DNA from: Candidatus Gottesmanbacteria bacterium
GTDB taxonomy: Bacteria > Patescibacteriota > Microgenomatia > 2-02-FULL-39-11
DNA length: 7,680 nt
NCBI GenBank assembly: GCA_016218275.1
Contig: JACREK010000133.1
Coordinates: 1-7,680, forward strand
Direction of reading: 5' to 3'
Part shown: positions 1 to 4,341 of the stretch, piece after piece
Layout of the letters: every line of letters starts with the position of its first letter
Numbering within the stretch: the first letter of the stretch is position 1
Notes under the pieces: model-generated
The model's input: the letters and a program-made list of their open reading frames with translations, nothing else
What the model was told of the DNA's origin: nothing
The model's database searches: none
Position numbers and translations under genes: made by a program

Positions 1-120
1 GAGGGATCTCTCAGTTTATCTGAGAATTTCTCGCATGCGCGAGAGATTCCTCCACGCGCTTCGCTTGGTCGGAATGACAACAAGATGTACCCCGAAGTAG
101 AGCTTCGAGGAATTCTTTCG
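1..120. repeat. Two-part palindromic (REP-like) module, copy 1
   Basis: The stretch begins inside a repeat cut by the window edge. GAGGGATCTCTCA is followed by an inner hairpin (TCTCGCATGCGCGAGAGA) and then by ATTCCTC ... TCGGAATGACA. A second small hairpin follows at about 90-110, with stem CGAAG (93-97)/CTTCG (103-107) and loop TAGAG. The same two parts in the same order recur at 4184-4330. The copy ends only a few bases before the yggS start, so it occupies the 5' leader of that gene. No promoter or clear Shine-Dalgarno sequence is visible here; a GAGG at 107-110 lies 17 nt from the ATG, which is too far. Confidence 0.75.
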
Positions 121-127
121 ATTAAAA

Positions 128-850
128 ATGCAAAATTACAATTCAAAATTAAAAGTTCAATTACAAAGTTTTTTTCAAGAATTTATTTCAGTTTGTCGCC
201 GCTGTGGTAGAAAACCTCAAGATGTACAAGTAGTCTATGCTACTAAATATCTAAATAAAGAACAGTTTGTTATATTTTTAGATATTGTGTTGGGGTCAGA
301 CCTTAAAGGCGCTAAAGGTCTGACCCCTATACTAATTGGAGAGAACCGGGTGCAGGAGGCAGAAGAGAAGTTGGAATATGTCAGGCAAGAAGCTTTTGAA
401 CTTTTGCAAGAATTTTCTATGATTATGATTGGGACACTGCAGAAAAATAAGATAAACAAAGCCATAAAGATTTTTACTGAAATTCATTCAATTGACAGTC
501 TGGATTTAGCTGACGAATTAAATAGGCGATTAGAAAGAGAAAATAGGGTCATGCCGGTCTTTCTGGAAGTAAATGTGTCAAAAGAGGAGAGTAAACATGG
601 ATTTAGGGTGGGAGAGATAGGCGCTATCATTAAGGAGCTTAAGTTACTTAAGTCACTTAAGTTGGAGGGACTTATGACTATGGCGCCATATGGGGGAGAT
701 TTAGAGGAGATTAGAGGAATTTACAGGGAGTTAAAGGAATTAGCCGATGGGTATGAGTTGCAGACTTCCATGGGGATGAGCAGTGACTGGAAAGTGGCAG
801 TTTCCGAGGGGACGGATATGATAAGGATAGGGAGTAGAATATTCGAATAA
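128..850 (+). CDS. yggS: YggS/PROSC-family pyridoxal-phosphate homeostasis protein
   Basis: Cytosolic PLP-binding protein with a fold-type III TIM barrel. The family controls free PLP and amino/keto-acid balance and has no firmly known enzymatic reaction. Seen here: the PLP-lysine motif ATK (Lys40), GENRVQE (71-77), IGTLQKNK (101-108), HSIDSLDLADELN, VNVSKEESKHGF, LEGLMTMAP, SMGMSSDW and IRIGSRIF at the end. Two oddities stand out. Twelve residues (56-67, GSDLKGAKGLTP) between Lys40 and GENR are encoded by a perfect palindrome; without them the Lys-to-GENR spacing equals that of E. coli YggS as I remember it. The usual His in the W-H-x-I-G segment is absent (MIMIG). The protein stops right after RIFE, where an 8-bp tandem repeat supplies the TAA. 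It converges on the next gene, whose 3' end lies 79 bp away. The family call is firm; activity with the insert is untested. Confidence 0.93.
   Translation: MQNYNSKLKVQLQSFFQEFISVCRRCGRKPQDVQVVYATKYLNKEQFVIFLDIVLGSDLKGAKGLTPILIGENRVQEAEEKLEYVRQEAFELLQEFSMIMIGTLQKNKINKAIKIFTEIHSIDSLDLADELNRRLERENRVMPVFLEVNVSKEESKHGFRVGEIGAIIKELKLLKSLKLEGLMTMAPYGGDLEEIRGIYRELKELADGYELQTSMGMSSDWKVAVSEGTDMIRIGSRIFE
292..327. repeat. 36-bp palindromic insert inside yggS
   Basis: A perfect 13-bp inverted repeat, GGGGTCAGACCTT (292-304) and AAGGTCTGACCCC (315-327), surrounds a 10-nt loop. Its length is exactly 12 codons and it keeps the frame. GGGGTCAGACC-type ends are common in REP-like palindromes of many bacteria (general knowledge); no transposase is nearby. 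Confidence 0.85.
638..661. repeat. 9-bp tandem array (CTTAAG core) inside yggS
   Basis: CTTAAG occurs at 638-643, 647-652 and 656-661, an exact 9-bp period. It encodes the Leu/Lys repeat in ELKLLKSLKLEG. A near-identical array lies in the glycosyltransferase gene at 3776-3799. Confidence 0.8.
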
Positions 851-871
851 GCAAATAAGCAAATAAGCAAA
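848..871. repeat. 8-bp tandem repeat TAAGCAAA x3 closing yggS
   Basis: Three perfect copies of TAAGCAAA start at 848, 856 and 864. The first TAA is the yggS stop codon. Because the period is 8, the three TAA triplets fall in all three plus-strand frames. Confidence 0.85.
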
Positions 872-889
872 TGGGAAAAAGAGAAATAT

Positions 890-925
890 ATATTATTTTA
901 TGGGCGATCGCCCAATAAATTATAT
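890..925. terminator. Palindrome between convergent genes, possible bidirectional terminator
   Basis: TGGGCGATCGCCCA (901-914) is a perfect palindrome that can form a short GC stem with a GATC loop. It is flanked on both sides by AT-rich sequence (TATTATTTTA and ATAAATTATA) that can extend the pairing with mismatches. It lies between the ends of yggS (+) and the membrane protein (-), where a shared terminator would be expected. There is no clean T-run on either strand, so the call is tentative. Confidence 0.4.
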
Positions 926-929
926 ATAA

Positions 930-2750
930 TTAGTTTGCAATATAAATTGTGACCAAGCTATTGGAGAAGGCAGATTTAAGGAAAGGATAGATAGTTGCCA
1001 GACTTCTTCCACCAGATTTTTCTTTTTCCTGCACGCTTTCAAAGACATATTTGCTTCTGCCATTTACTAACAGATTTTTAGCCTCAACAGGAGTCATTTC
1101 TCCTTTGAAAAAGCGGTCGACTTCTTTTTGTTTCCTTTCATAATCCACCGTATTTGACTGGCCGAAATAGACGGTGTTGCCCGCATAAGCCGGGATGAAA
1201 TTGCCGGCTGTTATCTCTGCCAAAACCACCGTCTCATGGTTGGTATTGTCACGTAGCCAGCGGATACCGTCCATCCAGGCGCGAATAGGATACATGGTTT
1301 GAGGAGGATAGGGAACAAGCGGCACATTGGCGCCGACTCTTTGTCTGATAAATGTGGTTTGCCAATCAAGAGAGGTTTTCATCATGTAAATACTACCAAG
1401 AAGATAAAAAGTAATCCCAATTAGACCAATTAGTCTAATTTGTCTAATTTGCATGAGCTGATAGAAAAAATAAGTCCCCAGTATACCCAATGGAATAAAC
1501 AGTCCCGTCTGGGTAAACCTAAGAGGGCTTTGTTCTTTTATAACTGAAAAAAGGGATGCAAAAGAAAAAGTGACCAGAACCCAAAGTATTAAAGGTTGCC
1601 ATTTCTTGTCTCTTTTGATGATAGAAATAATTGCTCCAAAAAGACCCAGGAAAATGATCGGACCGGTTCCCAAAATATACTGATCGAGGGGAATCATCAT
1701 GAGGTGAGTACGGTGGAATTCAACCAGAGCCGACCAGGGGAGCTGTTTTGTTATAAAGAAGAGATAGAGGAGGGAGGGAAGGGTAACAATAATAAACAAG
1801 AAATCCCAAATCCAAAATCCTAAGTTCCAAATAAATTTAAAATTATAATTTTCAAAATTTAAAACATTTGGAATTTGGTACTTAGAATTTATTTGGAATT
1901 TGGTACTTAGAATTTGGTGCTTGATATTGAGAATTATTTTTACAACTAAAAGTAGAACTAAAACTCCATCTAGCGTTATCAGACTGGGTGGAAAGACTAA
2001 TCCTGCGGCATTGCCTAAGAAAATTAATAGAATTAATGATTTTGTTGAAATAACAGACCGGTCATTCTGGGGAGCGTTACCAGAATGACGAATAGTTAAT
2101 TGATAAAGAAGATAAAAGGACACTACTTGTCCAAAAAGGATATGAGGGATAAATGTAATTCTTTGCAGGGCATCGATATTTGACCACCATTCCATAAATC
2201 TTCCCACCTGTAACATGCCCTGACTGTCAGTATAAAATCTGGGAAAGCTGCCGGAGACAATTATTGCCAGAAAGGCAATGATTTGCCAAAAAAAACCTCG
2301 ATCAAACCAGGTTTGTCTAGCTAGTACAAACCTGGTTTGTGTTTGTTGAGCTCTTACTTTAAACGGAAAATAGTATTTAACAAGCATAAGGATGATAAGA
2401 AGAAGAAGCGGTGAAAGGATAAGTCTTCCGAGTTGATAGGAAAAGTTCGGATCAAGATTAAAGATGCGTCCCAAAGACCCCAGAATGACGTAGAAGTCCT
2501 GTATCAACGAACCCTGATGTTTCTCGCTGGTGTATTTCTCAAGGGCCGTGAATCTTCCTTCCCAGCCTTGCCGAACTTTTGATAAATAAAGATTGAAGTC
2601 GGGCCAGTAATAGTTGTGTTCGAGGATAAATTCGCGGTTGGAATCAGCCAATTTATTTGCTTGTGACAATTCAAAAATGGTAGGAGAGAAGGAGAAGAAT
2701 AGAAAGAAGAGGATGAGAGCGATAAAAATAATAGATTTTACTGAATTCAT
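930..2750 (-). CDS. Polytopic membrane protein, GT-C glycosyltransferase-like
   Basis: A 606-residue integral membrane protein. An N-terminal membrane segment (about 7-27) is followed by an extracytoplasmic stretch (about 30-110), then many hydrophobic segments to about residue 475, and a C-terminal soluble domain. That domain carries WLRDNTNHETVVLAE, GNFIPAYAGNTVYFG and a K-x-x-x-V-x-x-FF pattern, which I associate with large ArnT/PMT-like (GT-C) membrane proteins of candidate-phyla bacteria and Chloroflexi. Sugar transfer from a lipid carrier is inferred; no catalytic residue can be assigned with certainty. The start is supported by GAGGG 9 nt upstream, itself part of a REP repeat. Three repeat-derived segments lie in frame, at about residues 138-150, 221-230 and 276-319, and probably lengthen loops between membrane segments. 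The gene is divergent from the GT2 gene and shares its promoter region. It could also be a membrane protein of unknown function; the membrane topology is certain, the enzyme class is not. Confidence 0.75.
   Translation of the reverse strand: MNSVKSIIFIALILFFLFFSFSPTIFELSQANKLADSNREFILEHNYYWPDFNLYLSKVRQGWEGRFTALEKYTSEKHQGSLIQDFYVILGSLGRIFNLDPNFSYQLGRLILSPLLLLIILMLVKYYFPFKVRAQQTQTRFVLARQTWFDRGFFWQIIAFLAIIVSGSFPRFYTDSQGMLQVGRFMEWWSNIDALQRITFIPHILFGQVVSFYLLYQLTIRHSGNAPQNDRSVISTKSLILLIFLGNAAGLVFPPSLITLDGVLVLLLVVKIILNIKHQILSTKFQINSKYQIPNVLNFENYNFKFIWNLGFWIWDFLFIIVTLPSLLYLFFITKQLPWSALVEFHRTHLMMIPLDQYILGTGPIIFLGLFGAIISIIKRDKKWQPLILWVLVTFSFASLFSVIKEQSPLRFTQTGLFIPLGILGTYFFYQLMQIRQIRLIGLIGITFYLLGSIYMMKTSLDWQTTFIRQRVGANVPLVPYPPQTMYPIRAWMDGIRWLRDNTNHETVVLAEITAGNFIPAYAGNTVYFGQSNTVDYERKQKEVDRFFKGEMTPVEAKNLLVNGRSKYVFESVQEKEKSGGRSLATIYPFLKSAFSNSLVTIYIAN
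1417..1452. repeat. 9-bp tandem array inside the membrane-protein gene
   Basis: Four 9-bp units, CCAATTAGA, CCAATTAGT, CTAATTTGT and CTAATTTGC, are read on the minus strand as the Ile/Leu-rich repeat QIRQIRLIGLIG. The array lies in a membrane segment, where the tripeptide period is tolerated. Confidence 0.75.
1796..1925. repeat. AT-rich dispersed element inserted in frame in the membrane-protein gene
   Basis: An imperfect palindrome is centred on AAAATTATAATTTT (1839-1852). Its left arm contains TCCTAAGTTCCAAATAAATT and its right arm TTTGGAATTTGGTACTTAGA. A 25-bp unit is perfectly duplicated in tandem (1866-1890 and 1891-1915). CAAATCCAAAATCCTAAG recurs at the end of the GT2 gene (3978-3995). 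Within the protein it encodes a polar Gln/Asn/Lys stretch followed by IWNLGFWIWDFLF, which may act as part of a membrane segment. Confidence 0.8.
2061..2089. repeat. Small palindrome inside the membrane-protein gene
   Basis: GTCATTCTGG (2061-2070) and CCAGAATGAC (2080-2089) form a perfect 10-bp stem with a 9-nt loop. The minus-strand product is the hydrophilic loop RHSGNAPQND. The ends resemble the GGAATGAC/GTCATCCC ends of the larger REP modules in this window, so it is probably a reduced relative. Confidence 0.7.
2303..2339. repeat. 14-bp-stem hairpin inside the membrane-protein gene
   Basis: CAAACCAGGTTTGT (2303-2316) and ACAAACCTGGTTTG (2326-2339) are perfectly complementary around the loop CTAGCTAGT. 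It encodes the polar, Arg/Gln-containing stretch TQTRFVLARQTWFD just before a membrane segment. Stem and loop sizes are close to those of the yggS insert, but the sequence is unrelated. Confidence 0.8.
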
Positions 2751-2753
2751 AGT

Positions 2754-2832
2754 AGAGATCCCTCGACTCGTTTACACTAAAAAATCCCGCAGGATTTTTT
2801 AGTGCTCGGGATGACATCGCCTTCGGCGAGTC
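2754..2832. repeat. REP-like element with a nested 13-bp hairpin, in the divergent promoter region
   Basis: The outer part (AGAGATCCCTCGACTCG ... CTCGGGATGAC) matches the GTCATCCCGA...GAGGGATCTCT arms of the module at 4184. Nested inside is CACTAAAAAATCC (2775-2787)/GGATTTTTTAGTG (2792-2804), a perfect 13-bp stem with loop CGCA. A small TCGCC-TTC-GGCGA hairpin follows at 2818-2830. On the minus strand the element forms the 5' leader of the membrane-protein gene and supplies its likely Shine-Dalgarno sequence. Confidence 0.75.
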
Positions 2833-2834
2833 AC

Positions 2835-2865
2835 TTGACCATGAGGTTATTATACCGTATATAAT
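2835..2865 (+). promoter_or_regulatory. Candidate sigma-70-type promoter for the GT2 gene
   Basis: TTGACC (2835-2840) is followed after 17 nt by TATATA (2858-2863), or after 19 nt by TATAAT (2860-2865). This is the best -35/-10 pair in the divergent gap. It would give a leader of roughly 100 nt. Sequence-only prediction. Confidence 0.45.
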
Positions 2866-2879
2866 AATCCAATTATCAA
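2849..2879 (-). promoter_or_regulatory. Candidate promoter for the membrane-protein gene
   Basis: On the minus strand TTGATA (2879-2874) and TATAAT (2854-2849) are separated by 19 nt. The -35-like hexamer lies inside an 8-bp repeat, and the site overlaps the plus-strand candidate, so the two promoters may compete. Confidence 0.35.
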
Positions 2880-2971
2880 ATTATCAAATTATCAAATAAA
2901 TACCAATAAATAAAAACAAAAATTATTATTAGTTGATTTGTTGATTGGATAATTGGTATTATTTGTTGATT
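2871..2971. repeat. AT-rich 8-bp-period repeats upstream of the GT2 gene
   Basis: AATTATCA is present in three perfect tandem copies (2871-2894). A second 8-bp-period run, GTTGATTT, GTTGATTG, GATAATTG, follows at 2932-2955, and GTTGATTT recurs at 2964-2971. The two runs are partly complementary to each other. No Shine-Dalgarno sequence is visible before the GT2 start at 2973. Confidence 0.75.
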
Positions 2972-2972
2972 T

Positions 2973-3995
2973 ATGTACCTCTCAATCATTATCCCTGCCT
3001 ACAATAGCGAAAAAACGATTTTGCCGCTTTTGGAATCGATTAAGAATTCTGGAAAAATAGATTTTAGGGAAATTGAAGTGATAGTGGTGGATGATCACAG
3101 TGGAGATGATACGGAAAAGATTTTTAATAATTATTATAAACGTTATAAAAATTATAAATATTATAAATTATCAAAAAATCAGGGACCAGCTTTTGCTAGA
3201 AATGTAGGCGTGAAGTATGCAAAAGGGAAAGTAGTTTTGTTTCTGGATGCTGATGTAGTAGTTTATAAAAATACACTGTTTGAAATATTAAAATCATTTA
3301 AAGAAGACACTGATCTTTATGCTCTTACCGGTGTCTGGGACAAAAGACAGAATAGTCATAAATTTTTCCCAAAATTTAAAGCCCTGCGTGATTGGAGTTA
3401 TTGGATAAATGAAAGGGATCCCAAAAATTATTATTATCTTTTTTCCACTCGTATTGCAGCCATTAATAAGGGATTATTTGAAAGACTTGGAGGATTTGAC
3501 ACTACCTATAAACACGCTCTTATAGAAGATATTGAGCTGACCTACAGAATTGCCCGCCGGTATGCTGTCGTTTTTAACCCTAAGGGAAGGGTGCATCATG
3601 AATTTGAAGATTTTCTTCCAATTGCCAAAAAATATTTTTGGAGAAGTTTTTACTGGAGCAAAATTTATCGGGAAAGGAAAAAATTTGATCCGGTGGCAAC
3701 GACGGGGAAAGAGGCAATGACGACGTTGTCGGCAGGAGGAGTGGTTTTCTTTACGATTGCATATCTTATAAGTAACCTAAGTCACTTAAGTTACTTAAGT
3801 GAGAAAATGCTGATAGGACTGGTCACCGTGGGAATTATCCATCTCTTCGGTGTCCGCAAGTTTCTTTGGTTTGTTTTTAAAGAAGAAGGAATTGTTTTTG
3901 CGGTAAAATCTTTTTTTACTGGACTTATTCTCTATCTGGTGATTTTGGCAGGAGCAATATTCTCATTTACAAAAATCACAAATCCAAAATCCTAA
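2973..3995 (+). CDS. Family 2 glycosyltransferase with C-terminal membrane segments
   Basis: Inverting GT-A glycosyltransferase that moves a sugar from a nucleotide donor to an acceptor at the cytoplasmic face of the membrane. Motifs in order: SIIIPAYN (4-11), VVDD (38-41), NQGPAFARNVG (69-79), the metal-binding DAD (92-94) and the acceptor-side ED (185-186) in ALIEDIELTYR. The catalytic domain ends near residue 240. Hydrophobic segments follow at about 252-268, 279-295 and 310-332, so the protein is membrane-anchored. The donor and acceptor cannot be read from sequence. Two 9-bp tandem arrays lie inside it (YKRYKNYKYYK and SNLSHLSYLSE). The last residues, ITNPKS, and the stop codon come from a dispersed AT-rich repeat, so the native C-terminus was probably replaced. 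It is divergent from the GT-C-like gene, which suggests a shared envelope-glycan role. Confidence 0.9.
   Translation: MYLSIIIPAYNSEKTILPLLESIKNSGKIDFREIEVIVVDDHSGDDTEKIFNNYYKRYKNYKYYKLSKNQGPAFARNVGVKYAKGKVVLFLDADVVVYKNTLFEILKSFKEDTDLYALTGVWDKRQNSHKFFPKFKALRDWSYWINERDPKNYYYLFSTRIAAINKGLFERLGGFDTTYKHALIEDIELTYRIARRYAVVFNPKGRVHHEFEDFLPIAKKYFWRSFYWSKIYRERKKFDPVATTGKEAMTTLSAGGVVFFTIAYLISNLSHLSYLSEKMLIGLVTVGIIHLFGVRKFLWFVFKEEGIVFAVKSFFTGLILYLVILAGAIFSFTKITNPKS
3134..3167. repeat. 9-bp tandem array (TTATAAA core) inside the GT2 gene
   Basis: TTATAAA starts at 3134, 3143, 3152 and 3161, an exact 9-bp period. It is read as the Tyr-Lys repeat YYKRYKNYKYYKL between the VVDD motif and NQGPAFARN, a surface region of GT-A folds. 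Confidence 0.8.
3776..3799. repeat. 9-bp tandem array (CTTAAG core) inside the GT2 gene
   Basis: CCTAAG (3776-3781), CTTAAG (3785-3790) and CTTAAG (3794-3799) form a 9-bp-period array encoding SNLSHLSYLSE. The unit shares ACTTAAGT with the yggS array at 638-661 but is read as Leu-Ser instead of Leu-Lys. Confidence 0.8.
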
Positions 3996-4027
3996 GCTCC
4001 AAATAATATCAAATATTCAAAATTCTA
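3970..4027. repeat. AT-rich dispersed element at the 3' end of the GT2 gene
   Basis: CAAATCCAAAATCCTAAG, then CTCCAAATA, matches 1808-1833 inside the membrane-protein gene with one base difference. Here it runs through the stop codon: the element supplies NPKS and the TAA at 3993-3995. The rest (ATATCAAATATTCAAAATTC) is AT-rich and non-coding. Confidence 0.75.
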
Positions 4028-4055
4028 AACGTCACGAGTTTCGCACTTTCTTGAT

Positions 4056-4176
4056 AACCACCTCGGATGGTGGCCCTGAGCGAGCGAAGCGAGTCGAACG
4101 GGACTCCTCCGAGGTGAAGTTGGCAGTAATCCCTCCACCATCCGAGGAGTCCTTCGGACACCTCGGAGGTGTTTTT
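4056..4176. repeat. Pair of inverted palindromic elements (CCACC-stem family)
   Basis: The first element pairs CACCTCGGA (4059-4067) with TCCGAGGTG (4108-4116); its loop carries a second palindrome, CCCTGAGCGA...TCGAACGGG. The second element (about 4133-4171) starts CTCCACCATCCGAGGAGTCC and closes with CCTCGGAGGTG. CCTCGGATGGTGG (4061-4073) is the exact inverted copy of 4135-4147. The T-run after 4171 could let this end act as a terminator for the GT2 transcript. The same element family occurs at 5693-5864 and 7346-7416 with different stem bases. This and the next module fill the 346-bp gap; no gene is seen here. Confidence 0.75.
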
Positions 4177-4183
4177 AACCGTT

Positions 4184-4330
4184 GTCATCCCGACCGAAGT
4201 GGAGGGATCTCTCAACCCTGTGGTGAGCGAAGCCGAACCATTGTTTGAGATGAAATCTCGCATACGCGAGAGATTCCTCGACAAGCTCGGAATGACATAT
4301 AAGATACCTCGCAGCTCTGCTGCGGGGTAG
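4184..4330. repeat. Two-part palindromic (REP-like) module, copy 2
   Basis: Outer arms GTCATCCCGACC...GAGGGATCTCT and AGAGATTCCTCG...CTCGGAATGAC face each other around a TCTCGCATACGCGAGA hairpin. A second hairpin follows at 4306-4328 (ACCTCGCAG, loop CTCTG, CTGCGGGGT). It is the counterpart of positions 1-120. It lies 12 bp beyond the stop of the minus-strand ligase-like gene and may form the 3' end of that transcript. Confidence 0.8.
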
Positions 4331-4341
4331 TCCATTTTCAT

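Noticed and set aside
901..914. Cyanobacterial origin suggested by GCGATCGC
   Set aside because: A single occurrence in the window; gene content and repeats do not fit cyanobacteria.
1866..1915. Possible CRISPR-like direct repeats
   Set aside because: Only two 25-bp copies, directly abutting with no spacer, inside a coding region.
2481..2491. Another REP fragment (CCAGAATGACG) in the membrane-protein gene
   Set aside because: Eleven matching bases with no partner arm; it may be chance.
4051..4248. 65-residue plus-strand open frame
   Set aside because: Lies wholly within the same repeats; no ribosome site and no recognisable domain.
4009..4341. 110-residue minus-strand open frame
   Set aside because: It is a translation of the palindromic repeats (VIPSLSRNL, DPSTSVGMT). 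Such frames arise from REP-like modules and show no protein features.
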